Positions 8,139-16,631 of a stretch of DNA of 64,000 bases are shown here, one piece after another. Position 1 is the stretch's first letter. Every line of letters starts with the position of its first letter. Below the pieces are notes generated by a model that searched no databases, was not told the DNA's origin, and saw only the letters and a list, made by a program, of their open reading frames with translations. Source of the DNA: Pantoea dispersa (GTDB lineage: Bacteria; Pseudomonadota; Gammaproteobacteria; Enterobacterales; Enterobacteriaceae); the NCBI RefSeq assembly GCF_014155765.1, contig NZ_SCKT01000002.1, forward strand, positions 404,427-468,426, given 5' to 3'. Both the position numbers and the translations under genes were made by a program.

Positions 8139-8917
8139 CGCTCCTTTTTCATCAGCAGATTGAGGCTGATCAACAGTAAAAACAGTGCGGCTACCGGCTG
8201 CATCAGCAGCCACGGCGCTTCCCACGCAAACGGCAGCAGTTCGGTCATCATCAGGCCCAGCTCCGGCGTGGGCGGACGCACGCCAACGCTGATAAAACCG
8301 AGCGCCGACACCGCCATGATGGCGCTGCTGAAAGAGAACAAGGTCAGCGTCAGCAGCACCGGTGCCAGCGCAGGCCACAGATGATGACGAAAACGATACC
8401 AGGCAGAGAATCCGAGCAGTTTGCTGGCCTGCATACCGGGCGCCTGCACAATTGGCCGCAGCGTGGCACACGTGACGCGGAAAAATTCCACCCACAGCAC
8501 CAGCGAAATGCCCAGCCACAGCATCTGCGGCGCGTCTGGCGCAATGGCGGCCAGCAGCAGTACCAGCAGCAATCCCGGCAGCGCGAGGCACATATCGCCG
8601 ACGATGCTCAGTAATCGCTCCGGCCAGCCACCATACAGCGCACTGATCACACCGGTGAACACGCCCGCTATCAGCGCACTGATCACGCACAGGGCTGCCA
8701 GCCCGAGTGACAGACGCAGCGCGGCGCTGAGGCGCGTTAACATATCGCGACCGAGATGGTCGAAACCAAGCAAATGGCTGCGGTTCGGCGTCTGCAGCAT
8801 CTGCAGCAAATCCTGCTGTAGCGGATCGCCGTGCTGAATCATCGGCAGCACAAACGCGTAAGCCAGCAGCGCCGCCAGCAGTACCAGACCCACCCAGCGT
8901 GAAAGCGTCATCTTCAT
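8135..8917 (-). CDS. ABC transporter permease (NikC/OppC type)
   Basis: A 260-residue inner-membrane permease with about six helices and the OppC-type layout: an early helix, a GFDHLGRDMLTRL segment, and the EAA-type loop near the centre (ASKLLGFSAWYRFRHHLWP). The start at 8917 overlaps the previous permease stop as ATGA; a longer frame to 8950 would run into the upstream gene. It is part of a tightly coupled four-gene operon with a preceding Zur-like operator. Confidence 0.9.
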   Translation of the reverse strand: MKMTLSRWVGLVLLAALLAYAFVLPMIQHGDPLQQDLLQMLQTPNRSHLLGFDHLGRDMLTRLSAALRLSLGLAALCVISALIAGVFTGVISALYGGWPERLLSIVGDMCLALPGLLLVLLLAAIAPDAPQMLWLGISLVLWVEFFRVTCATLRPIVQAPGMQASKLLGFSAWYRFRHHLWPALAPVLLTLTLFSFSSAIMAVSALGFISVGVRPPTPELGLMMTELLPFAWEAPWLLMQPVAALFLLLISLNLLMKKER

Positions 8918-9849
8918 GCGCGCGCCCCCCGGGGATCGAGCAGATGACAACCGGCATCCACCAGCATGTTCAGCAGGACAAACAGCAGGCCGAGCGTCAT
9001 GGCGCTGGCCTGAATTACCGGCACGTCACGCGCAAAAATGGCGTGCACCAGAGCGTGACCGATTCCCGGCCACGCAAACAGGGTTTCCACCACCACCACG
9101 CCTTCCACCAGCCAGACAAACTGCATGCCAAACCACGTCAGCACCGGCGCGCTCAGATTACGCAGGCCGTGACGCAGCAGCAGGCGCGCGGGTGCCAGTC
9201 CCTTTTGCGCTCCCCAGCGATAGTAGCCGGACGACACCACCTGCCAGGTGGCTTCGCGCACCACGCGCACGCCGACAGCCGTCAGCGACAATGCCAGCGT
9301 CAGTGCCGGCAACAGGAAATGGCGCAGCTCGCCGTGACCGGCGCTCGGCAGCCAGTCGAGTTGCAGCGCGAACAGCAGGATCAGCAGCATGCCGAGTGCA
9401 AAATGCGGCACCGATTTCAGCAAGGCGGTCAGCCAGAACAGCGCACGGTCAAGCCGGCCGTTGGCGTGGCAACCGGCCCAGATGCCGAGCGGCAGCGTCA
9501 GCAGTAACGCCAGCAGCAGCGAAACGCCCGCCAGCGCCAGCGTCTGGCCCAGCTGCCAGCGCAGCTCATCCATCACCGGCTCACCGGAAACCAGCGAGCG
9601 GCCAAAGTTAAACTGCAGCAGATCGAAGAGCCAGTGCAGCAGCGCACTGCCGCCGCTAAGCGCTCCATCCAGCTCCTGCTGTACCCGCGCCACCGCTTCG
9701 GCATCGACGCGATCGTAACCATAGCGCCCCGAGGCGATGCGCCACGCCATGTCGCCCGGCAGCGCCTGCACCAGCAGCCAGGTCAGTAATCCTACCGCCA
9801 GCACCACGAACAGCGCCTGCGCCATGCGCCAGCTGAGTTGTTTAATCAT
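8914..9849 (-). CDS. ABC transporter permease (NikB/OppB type)
   Basis: A 311-residue permease with the OppB/NikB features: an N-terminal helix, a long periplasmic loop, a cytoplasmic EAA loop (AQKGLAPARLLLRHGLRN) and a C-terminal helix followed by a DPR(G)AR-type tail. The start at 9849 lies 8 bp inside the end of the binding-protein gene, showing translational coupling. It pairs with the OppC-type permease to form the membrane channel. Confidence 0.9.
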   Translation of the reverse strand: MIKQLSWRMAQALFVVLAVGLLTWLLVQALPGDMAWRIASGRYGYDRVDAEAVARVQQELDGALSGGSALLHWLFDLLQFNFGRSLVSGEPVMDELRWQLGQTLALAGVSLLLALLLTLPLGIWAGCHANGRLDRALFWLTALLKSVPHFALGMLLILLFALQLDWLPSAGHGELRHFLLPALTLALSLTAVGVRVVREATWQVVSSGYYRWGAQKGLAPARLLLRHGLRNLSAPVLTWFGMQFVWLVEGVVVVETLFAWPGIGHALVHAIFARDVPVIQASAMTLGLLFVLLNMLVDAGCHLLDPRGARA

Positions 9850-11374
9850 GGCTCCCCCAGTGCATCTGGCGCAGGCCGAAGTGGCGTTCAAACGGATCGA
9901 GTTTGACGCCCTGCAGCTGGCTATTAACCGCCGCCGACTGCTGATACCAGGCCAGCGGAATCACCGGCAGATCCTGTTGCAGCGCACGGGTGATGACGCT
10001 GCGCGCCCCGGCGCGGGCTGCGCCATCGGTGGATTGCGTCAGCGTGTGGAGCGCCGCGTCGAAGCCTGCCGCATGCCAGTTCATCGCCCCCCAGTCACCG
10101 CCGTGGGTGCCATAATCCTGCAGCAGCGTTCCGGTCGGATCGGGCGTCAGGGCAAAGTTGCGCGCAAACAGCGCCAGCTGCAGACGGTTGTTGTGGTGCT
10201 GCGCCGGGATCTCGCTGGCGTTGGTTGCGTTGATTCGCACATCTATGCCGACCTGACGCAGCTGCTGCTGAATCACCATTGCCATCAGCGGTAGCTCAGG
10301 GCGATCGGGATAGGTCAGCAGCGTCAGGCTGAAGCGCTGGCCGTTGCGCGTCAATACGCCATCCGCGCCGCGTTGCCAGCCGGCCGACTGTAATAACTGA
10401 GCAGCCTGCTGCGGCTGATAGTGCAGCGGCGTGAGTGCCGGGTTGTGCCACTCTGCCATGTTAGGGGGAAACAGCTGGCTGGCTGCGCCCGGATAACGCA
10501 GCACCGCCTGCGCCAGCGCGTTGCGATCGATCGCCATGCTGATCGCCTCACGCACCGGCTGTTCCGCCAGCAGCGGATCGGCCAGATTAAGCTTCAGCAT
10601 CAACGTGCGCGGCACCGGAATCGCCGGAATGTGCAGCGACGCTTTGCGTGCCAGCCGCTGCCGGCTGGCGGCATCAAGGTTAAACACGTAATCTGCATCA
10701 CCGCTTTCTGCCAGCAGCGCACGGGTTTCCGCGCGGCCGGTCGCCAGATAGCTGGCGGCAGCAATCGCCGGTTTCTCGCCCCAGTAATCCGCGAAGCGCG
10801 CCACCGTCAGCGACTGCGGCGGCTGGAAGGAAGTGAGCGTAAACGGCCCGCTGCCAATAATGCGCGTGATGTTGCCCTGCGCATCCCAGCTGGCCAGTGC
10901 GAGGATTTGCGAGCGGCTTTCCGCCAGGACTGACAGCAGCGGCGTGAAGGGTTCACGCAGCGTGATGGTGACAAGCTGCCCTGCCCCGCTGATGTCGGCG
11001 ATTGGCGTTTTGTCCAGTAAGCCCGCTTTGCCGCGTGCGGTGTTGAGTGATTTCACCACGGCAACCGCATCCAGCAGCGAGCCATCATGAAAATGCACGC
11101 CGTCGCGCAGCTGAAACTGCCAGCGCAGCCCATCGTCAGAGACCTGCCAGCGCTGCGCCAGCGCCGCCACCGGCTCACCGCGTTCGTTCACTTCTACCAG
11201 CGTTTCAACCACTTCCATGCGCAACAGTATGTCGCCGGAGAGCGCCGGATCGCTGCCTTTAATTTCAAACGGTGCGGCAATCCGCACCGGTTTTTCGGAT
11301 GTGCTCGCCGCCACAACGGCGCAGGAAGCCAGGCCGAGCGCCGCAGCGATCAGCAAATTTTGCATTGATTTCAT
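9842..11374 (-). CDS. ABC transporter periplasmic binding protein (NikA/OppA type)
   Basis: A 510-residue family 5 solute-binding protein. The first 25 residues form a signal peptide (LLIAAALGLASCAVVAAS). The mature part has the usual order: strand-rich N-lobe, LAQRWQVSDDGLRWQFQLRDG motif near residue 70, and C-terminal lobe. The group binds nickel chelates, opine metallophores or peptides. The Zur-like box 45 bp upstream of the start argues for a zinc or metallophore ligand rather than peptides. It is the first gene of the operon 11374 to 6735. Confidence 0.88.
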   Translation of the reverse strand: MKSMQNLLIAAALGLASCAVVAASTSEKPVRIAAPFEIKGSDPALSGDILLRMEVVETLVEVNERGEPVAALAQRWQVSDDGLRWQFQLRDGVHFHDGSLLDAVAVVKSLNTARGKAGLLDKTPIADISGAGQLVTITLREPFTPLLSVLAESRSQILALASWDAQGNITRIIGSGPFTLTSFQPPQSLTVARFADYWGEKPAIAAASYLATGRAETRALLAESGDADYVFNLDAASRQRLARKASLHIPAIPVPRTLMLKLNLADPLLAEQPVREAISMAIDRNALAQAVLRYPGAASQLFPPNMAEWHNPALTPLHYQPQQAAQLLQSAGWQRGADGVLTRNGQRFSLTLLTYPDRPELPLMAMVIQQQLRQVGIDVRINATNASEIPAQHHNNRLQLALFARNFALTPDPTGTLLQDYGTHGGDWGAMNWHAAGFDAALHTLTQSTDGAARAGARSVITRALQQDLPVIPLAWYQQSAAVNSQLQGVKLDPFERHFGLRQMHWGSHD

Positions 11375-11418
11375 TAAATTTTCCGAATAAACCGTTACAT
11401 TATCATCGAATCAATTAC

Positions 11419-11431
11419 GTTATAACATAAC
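11419..11431. promoter_or_regulatory. Zur-like operator upstream of the NikA-type operon
   Basis: The 13-mer GTTATAACATAAC matches the enterobacterial Zur core GTTATAnTATAAC at all but one position. It lies inside a 20-bp block (11415-11434) that is repeated exactly at 14589-14608, in front of the second metal-type ABC operon. The position, 45 bp before the start codon, suits repression when zinc is plentiful. Zur binding is inferred from the motif. Confidence 0.65.
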
Positions 11432-11574
11432 AATTCACACTTTAACACACGGCGTTTGCAGGGAATTCGTCAGCCGCTTGTTGCCTTTTAACCGTCGCGA
11501 CAGGTTAACGCTGCGCGCGGCAGCCTGGCTGAGGTATGCTTGAGAAGAACTCTAACCCGTGAGGAAACGCCGTT

Positions 11575-11760
11575 ATGCCAGAGATTGTCGTTTATGCTGC
11601 GGAAGGCCGTAGCGTTGAGCAGAAGAAAAAGTTACTCAAAGCCATCACCCAGGCGGTGGTGGATTCGTTTGAGATCGATGCTGATGTGGTCACCGTGTCG
11701 ATTATCGAAACGCCGAAGCATCATAAATCCAAAGGCGGCGTGCCGTTCGACGAGCGTTAA
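11575..11760 (+). CDS. 4-oxalocrotonate tautomerase family protein
   Basis: A 61-residue protein with the catalytic proline directly after the initiator Met (MPEIVVYAAEGRS), as needed for the 4-OT tautomerase fold, where Pro1 is the general base. The rest fits the family: an amphipathic helix KKKLLKAITQAVVDSF and a C-terminal hairpin. Members form hexamers and isomerise enols. It has its own ribosome-binding site (GTGAGGA) and lies between the two metal ABC operons, convergent with the second. No aromatic ring-cleavage genes sit beside it, so the substrate is open. Confidence 0.82.
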   Translation: MPEIVVYAAEGRSVEQKKKLLKAITQAVVDSFEIDADVVTVSIIETPKHHKSKGGVPFDER

Positions 11761-11772
11761 GATCAGCCCGGT

Positions 11773-12531
11773 TCAGGCGTACTGAATATTCATGGAGCCG
11801 CGCTCGCTGCGGTTGACGATGGCCTCGACCTGCCACGTCCGCTGAATCAGGGCAGGCGTCAGCACGGCGGCGGGCTCACCGCTCGCCACCACTTGCCCGT
11901 GCTGCAGCACCACCAGATGCTGGCAAAATTTTGCCGCCAGATTCAGATCGTGCAGGGCCACAATCACCGTGACCGGCAGTGCGGCAATCAGCCGCATCAG
12001 CTCAAGCTGAAACTGAATATCCAGATGGTTAATCGGCTCATCCAGCAACAGGATATCCGGCTGCTGCGCGAGCGCACGCGCGATCTGGCAGCGCTGGCGT
12101 TCGCCACCGGACAGCCGCTGCCACGACCGCCCGGCCAGCGCATCCAGTTTCATCAGCGACAGCGCGTGCTGCACTGCCGTTTCATCTGCCGTCCGCCACG
12201 GGCTGAACGCGTTGCGATGCGGCGCCCGCCCCAGACGCACGATGTCGCTAACGCACATCTCAGCTTCCATTTCGGCATGCTGCGGCACGAAGGCCAGCGT
12301 ACGGGCACGCTGCCGCCGGCTGAGTTGGTTCAGCCGCGTGCCGCCCATCTCCAGCCCGTTATAAGCACAGGGCTGAACGCCCGCCAGCGCACGGATGAGC
12401 GTCGATTTTCCCGAGCCATTAGGGCCGAGCAACCCGACCGTTTGTCCCCGCTGCGCCGCAAAACTGATGTCAGATAACACCCTGCGCGCCTGTAGCGTCA
12501 CGCTCAGTTTATCCACCGCGACATACTTCAT
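11773..12531 (-). CDS. ABC transporter ATPase (FecE/FhuC/BtuD type)
   Basis: A 252-residue ATPase with Walker A GPNGSGKS, signature LSGGERQR and Walker B ILLLDEP, followed by INHLDIQFQLELMRL as in siderophore and vitamin B12 importers. The start at 12531 overlaps the permease stop as ATGA; the longer frame upstream is non-homologous. It energises the FecBCD-type importer formed with the two genes upstream. Confidence 0.91.
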   Translation of the reverse strand: MKYVAVDKLSVTLQARRVLSDISFAAQRGQTVGLLGPNGSGKSTLIRALAGVQPCAYNGLEMGGTRLNQLSRRQRARTLAFVPQHAEMEAEMCVSDIVRLGRAPHRNAFSPWRTADETAVQHALSLMKLDALAGRSWQRLSGGERQRCQIARALAQQPDILLLDEPINHLDIQFQLELMRLIAALPVTVIVALHDLNLAAKFCQHLVVLQHGQVVASGEPAAVLTPALIQRTWQVEAIVNRSERGSMNIQYA

Positions 12532-13559
12532 GATTTCTCCCGGTTGCGATACAGAATCAGGGCGAACACCGGGGCGCCCACTAACGCCGTCACCACGCCT
12601 ATCGGCAGCACCTGATGAGTGATTAACGTGCGTGATACCAGGTCGGCAATCACCATGAAATGGCAGCCGCCCAGGAATGCGAGCGGGATCGTCACCAGAT
12701 GACGCGGCCCGGCAATCATGCGGGTGATATGCGGGATCACCAGCCCGACAAAACCGACCGCACCAATCGCGCTGACGATCACCGCCGTCACTAACGCAGT
12801 GGTCAGCAGTAATACGATGCGCACCGCTGAAACCTGCGCGCCCAGCGTCGCGGAGACCTCGGTGCCAAAGGTGAAGGTATCCAGCGCGCGCGCATGGTAG
12901 AGCACAGTCAGCAGACCGGCGAGGGTTACGGCAAAACACAGTAATGCATCTGCCCAGCGCACGCCGCTCAGGCTGCCGAGCAGCCAGAACATCACACCGC
13001 GCGACTGCTCAGCATTGGCCGCCGTGCTGACAATGTAAGCGGTCAGCGCATTAAATAATTGCGTCCCGGCAATACCGGCCAGAATGATGCGCGCGGTGTT
13101 TTCCCGCATGCCGCCGGAGAGCAGAACAATCAGCATAAATGCGAGACAGGCACCGCCAAACGCGCCGGCACCGGTGGTGATGGCCCCGCCGCCGATGCCA
13201 AGCAGCATCACGCACACCGCGCCGGTTGATGCACCGGCGGAAATCCCCAGCAGATAAGGGTCGGCCAGCGAATTGCGCAGCAACGACTGCAACACCAGCC
13301 CACACAGTGCCAGCCCGCCGCCGCTGCTCGCCGCCATCAGCGCGCGGCTCATGCGGTATTGCCAGACGATGCCGGCTTCCAGCGCCGGCAGGTCGTAATG
13401 CGTGATGCCAAGCCCATTGGTGATGGCCTGCGCGGTCAGGGTAAAGCTGATCGCGACATCACCGGTCGCCGCGGCCAGCGTCATCATCACCGGCAGGCTG
13501 AGCGCGCCCGCAGCAATCAGCAGGCCGGTGCGCCAGTAACAGACAGCGTGAGCGCTCAT
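12528..13559 (-). CDS. ABC transporter permease (FecCD/BtuC type)
   Basis: A 343-residue permease with about ten helices and the FecCD family signatures: an ALAGAxLG-like segment (ASSGGGLALCGLVLQSLLRN), DPYLLGISAGAS, and the C-terminal GAVGFVGLVIPHITR. Only one permease gene is present, so the channel is probably a homodimer as in BtuC. It overlaps both neighbours by 4 bp (ATGA), showing a tight operon. Confidence 0.92.
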   Translation of the reverse strand: MSAHAVCYWRTGLLIAAGALSLPVMMTLAAATGDVAISFTLTAQAITNGLGITHYDLPALEAGIVWQYRMSRALMAASSGGGLALCGLVLQSLLRNSLADPYLLGISAGASTGAVCVMLLGIGGGAITTGAGAFGGACLAFMLIVLLSGGMRENTARIILAGIAGTQLFNALTAYIVSTAANAEQSRGVMFWLLGSLSGVRWADALLCFAVTLAGLLTVLYHARALDTFTFGTEVSATLGAQVSAVRIVLLLTTALVTAVIVSAIGAVGFVGLVIPHITRMIAGPRHLVTIPLAFLGGCHFMVIADLVSRTLITHQVLPIGVVTALVGAPVFALILYRNREKS

Positions 13560-14575
13560 TTGGCAGGTGCGAAAGCAGCGATCTGCTGACCGATCAGCTC
13601 TACAGCTTCCACATTGCGCAACGAGGGATTCAGTGACATGGCCGGTACCACCACAATGTGGCCGTTTTTCACCGCTGGCATTTCACGCGTCACCGGATCG
13701 CTTTGCAGAAAGTGTTTTTTAACCGCGACGTCATCGGCGGGATAGAGCCGCCGCGCCATGCTGGCAATAACGATGATGTCCGGCTGCGCGGAGACAATGT
13801 GCTCCCAGGTGACCGCCGGCCACTCTTCGTCTGAATCGATAATGTTAGTCAGACCGAGCGTCTGGCTGATCCAGCTCGGCGCCCCTTTATTGCCGGCGAC
13901 CCAGGGATCGCCTTTCAGGCGCGGGCTGGAAAACCAGTAAACCACCTTTAGCGGTGCTGACGGCGATTTGTGCAGCTGCTGCTGAACCTGTGCTATACGA
14001 GCGGCCAGCTGCTGTTTGAGCGCTTCGCCACGCGCCGGCACATCAAAGATGCGCGCCAGCGCGCTGATTTCAGCGAAAATCACCTCGATTCCGTAGGGCG
14101 TTGTTCGTGCACCATCACCATTGGAGGTTGCGGTGACCGCTTTGCCGATGCAGTCGGCAGGCGAAATCCAGGTTCGGATGCCCAACTGCTCAAACTGATC
14201 GCGCGTGGCGACTTCACCCTGCGGCCCAACGTGCCAGCTGTACTGCGCCAGCACCAGCTCCGGGCGCTGTGCCACCACCGCTTCAAAGCCCGGGGCGTTA
14301 TCGGCCAGCCGTTTAAGATGACTGCCCTGCGCTTGCAAGTCGGCGGGCAGCGCGCCAAACCACACCGAGGTTGCGGCAATTTTATCTGCCAGACCGAGCG
14401 CCAGCAGCAGTTCCGTTTCATGCTGGCCAACGGTGACGACGCGCGCAGGCGGATGAGCGAAGGTCTCTTTGACACCGCAGTTATCAACGGTGAGCGGATA
14501 GTTACTGGCATTAGCATTGAATACAGGAAGCGACAGCAGCGCCGCAATAAGCAGAGAGAGCGAGTTTTTCATCAT
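13556..14575 (-). CDS. Periplasmic binding protein of a FecB-type metal-chelate importer
   Basis: A 339-residue class III binding protein with a signal peptide (SLLIAALLSLPVFNANA) and two lobes joined by a rigid helix. Landmarks are RVVTVGQHETELLLALG near the N-lobe start and PDIIVIASMARR in the C-lobe. Two cysteines (in VDNCGVKE and SPADCIGK) could form a disulfide. The gene heads the three-gene operon and has a Zur-like box 18 bp upstream of the start. A zinc, cobalt or metallophore ligand is inferred from that box; iron-siderophore uptake is the alternative. Confidence 0.88.
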   Translation of the reverse strand: MMKNSLSLLIAALLSLPVFNANASNYPLTVDNCGVKETFAHPPARVVTVGQHETELLLALGLADKIAATSVWFGALPADLQAQGSHLKRLADNAPGFEAVVAQRPELVLAQYSWHVGPQGEVATRDQFEQLGIRTWISPADCIGKAVTATSNGDGARTTPYGIEVIFAEISALARIFDVPARGEALKQQLAARIAQVQQQLHKSPSAPLKVVYWFSSPRLKGDPWVAGNKGAPSWISQTLGLTNIIDSDEEWPAVTWEHIVSAQPDIIVIASMARRLYPADDVAVKKHFLQSDPVTREMPAVKNGHIVVVPAMSLNPSLRNVEAVELIGQQIAAFAPAK

Positions 14576-14592
14576 GGTACTTTCATTGTTAC

Positions 14593-14605
14593 GTTATAAC
14601 ATAAC
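14593..14605. promoter_or_regulatory. Zur-like operator upstream of the FecB-type operon
   Basis: Exactly the same 13-mer, GTTATAACATAAC, as at 11419-11431, in the same orientation relative to its operon. The identity extends to 20 bases (14589-14608 versus 11415-11434), although the surrounding sequence differs. It lies 18 bp before the start codon. Shared control of both importers is the simplest reading. Confidence 0.65.
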
Positions 14606-14814
14606 AATATGCATGACCAGGCGTGGACTGTCAATAAACAGGATTGGGCATACCGACCGGAACTGCGCGCATCATGAAGAGGATGACGTTAGGGTATAAG
14701 CAGGGCTGCAACAGCAGCCCGCCCAGTACTGATAATTAAATCGGCTGTGATGATGTCATCGAGTGAAGTAGTAGCTGAAACAGAGATTTTATTCAGGATG
14801 TTGTGCGGCTGGCT

Positions 14815-15622
14815 TTAAAGTCCGGGCCACATACCGCCATCAAGCCTTAAATTTGAACCCGTTATGTAACCCGACAACGGGCTGGCCAGAAAGGTGATGG
14901 CGTCCGCTATTTCTTTGAGCGTCCCTACGCGCGCCATGGGCACATTGGCATACAGGGGCAATACGGCCTGTTCAATATCTTCCCATGGCGCGTCAGCTGA
15001 AAGCCCTGCATCTTTGGCCGTTTGACGAAACGCTTTTTCCAGGCTTGCACTATGAATAGTACCCGGTGAGAGTATTTGCGGTTACGCCATCGTGTGCGAC
15101 CGCTTTTGCCAGCGATGAGGTCATGGCAATAATCCCTGCTTTAGCAGCAGCATAATCCGGACGCCTGGCGGGAGGCATCAACGCTGCCAGGCTCGAAATA
15201 TTAATGATTCTGCCCCATTTTTGTTCACGCATCCCAGGAAGAAAAAGATTAATGACACGTAAGGCTGAAAGGACGTTTTTATCATACCCAGCCGCCCAGG
15301 TTTCTGGCAAAGAAGACGTCCAGTCCTCTGTGGGGCCGGAGCCACCCGCATTATTAACAACAATATCAACGGATTGTACAAGCGAACAGACTTGCTGATA
15401 AAGCAGTTGAATATCTGCCTCACGGGTTAAATCTCCCGTTACTGCGTATGCTTGTCCACCTTGCTTTATGATATCGCTGGCGATATTTTCAGCTTTAGCT
15501 GGATCCCGGCCATGTATAATAACGCGGGTGCCTTCAGCGGCAAGCCCTCTGGCTACCGCTTCTCCAATACCTTTGGTGCTACCCGTTATCAGAGCAATTT
15601 TGCCGTCGAGTTTCAGATCCAT
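14815..15622 (-). pseudogene. Frameshifted SDR family oxidoreductase
   Basis: From 15622 leftward the frame encodes a classical SDR (GSTKGIGEAVARGLA, NNAGGSG, a Ser site and YAAAK) for about 185 residues, then shifts near 15064-15070 and stops at 15050. The second frame continues the family sequence without a gap: SPGTIHSASLEKAF, then MARVGTLKEIADAITFLASP, SGYITGSNLRLDGG, and a stop at 14815-14817. A net loss of two bases (or gain of one) in the NT-LSPG segment explains both halves. The truncated product keeps the catalytic motifs but lacks the C-terminal substrate-binding part. A sequencing error is the alternative. Confidence 0.78.
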
Positions 15623-15667
15623 TACTGTTCTCCAGAATACGTGAAAAATCTATTGGAAAATAAACTG

Positions 15668-16057
15668 ATGAATGAATCAATTACGCACCTGAAAGTGCCT
15701 GTAGGCGATGATGAGAAAACACGTTGTCTCGGACCAGAAGGTTCGGTCGCTTATGTCACGCAATGTTTAACTATTATTTCCGGCAGATGGACACTGCAGA
15801 TTTTATTCAGGTTATTTGCGGAGCCTGCGATGCGTCACTCGCAATTCATGAAGAGTATGCCGGAGATATCGCATAAAGTACTGACTCAACATCTACGCAA
15901 GCTTGAACGTGATGGGCTGATAACCCGCACTGATTTTGGTGAACTGCCCCCGCGTGTTGAATACGCACTCACGCGTGCAGGCCATAATCTGATGCCCGTG
16001 CTGCTCTCAATGCGTGAATTCTCACGAGACAACCTGCCAAAACCGGGACAGGATTAA
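15668..16057 (+). CDS. HxlR family transcriptional regulator
   Basis: A 129-residue winged-helix regulator of the HxlR/MarR-like group: a Cys in the N-terminal segment (TRCLGPEGS), the central SGRWTLQILFRLF helix, and the recognition region MPEISHKVLTQHLRKLERDGLI followed by the wing ELPPRVEYALT. It starts 46 bp from the divergent broken SDR gene, its likely target. The longer frame beginning at 15452 overlaps the SDR start and is not needed. Some HxlR proteins sense aldehydes or oxidants through the N-terminal Cys; this is possible here but not shown. Confidence 0.86.
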   Translation: MNESITHLKVPVGDDEKTRCLGPEGSVAYVTQCLTIISGRWTLQILFRLFAEPAMRHSQFMKSMPEISHKVLTQHLRKLERDGLITRTDFGELPPRVEYALTRAGHNLMPVLLSMREFSRDNLPKPGQD

Positions 16058-16139
16058 TAGTGCAAAAAAATTGCACTATTGGCAGCAGGGAAATAATCAC
16101 GCATCCTCAGCAAGGTCGTCATCACGCAATTTAATGCCA

Positions 16140-16547
16140 TTACTGAGGAGGAGTATCAAACGTAATTCTGCTTTGCTTAAAATAGTCGGCCGACGAAATA
16201 ATCCACGCCCAGAGCGGCATCATTTTCATCATCATTTCTTCGCCCGCGTCCGTGGCCGTATAGACGACACGCGGTACTTTTTCCTGATAATCACAACGGG
16301 ATATAAGGCCGTCACGCTCAAGCGTACGCAGTGTGCGCGTCAGCATTCGTTGTGTGACACCCTGTAGTAAACGACCCATTTCTGCATGGCGCAACGGTCC
16401 ATGGGTGACCAGAATATGCAATATACCCAGCGACCAGCGATTGCCGGCGTGTGAAAGAATTTCACGCTTTAATGTTTCATCATCGTGACTCAACGCCTCA
16501 CAAAATTGTCTGGAAAACTGCAGCAGGGCTTCGCGATTAGGTTCCAT
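16140..16547 (-). CDS. HxlR family transcriptional regulator
   Basis: A 135-residue winged-helix protein with the HxlR pattern GNRWSLGILHILV, GVTQRMLTRTLRTLERDGLI and the wing KVPRVVYTAT. It is divergent from the NmrA-like gene at 16632, with 84 bp between starts, and so probably controls it. It differs clearly from the HxlR protein at 15668; the two convergent genes are not recent duplicates. One Cys (FCEAL) lies near the N-terminus. Confidence 0.87.
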   Translation of the reverse strand: MEPNREALLQFSRQFCEALSHDDETLKREILSHAGNRWSLGILHILVTHGPLRHAEMGRLLQGVTQRMLTRTLRTLERDGLISRCDYQEKVPRVVYTATDAGEEMMMKMMPLWAWIISSADYFKQSRITFDTPPQ

Positions 16548-16631
16548 CTCTCCTCCGGTATCACGGGTGTACCTGATTGAATCAGGGTTTGTCCGCTGTC
16601 AGGATGACGGATATAACCTAAGGAGACAATC

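Noticed and set aside
8139-8957. N-terminal extension of the fused ABC ATPase frame up to 8957
   Set aside because: The extra 273 codons lie antiphase inside the OppC-type permease gene and encode low-complexity Ala-rich sequence; the ATGA overlap at 8135-8138 marks the true start.
12532-12939. Long upstream extension of the FecE-type ATPase
   Set aside because: It lies in the wrong frame of the FecCD permease gene and does not resemble an ATPase; the ATGA overlap gives the start at 12531.
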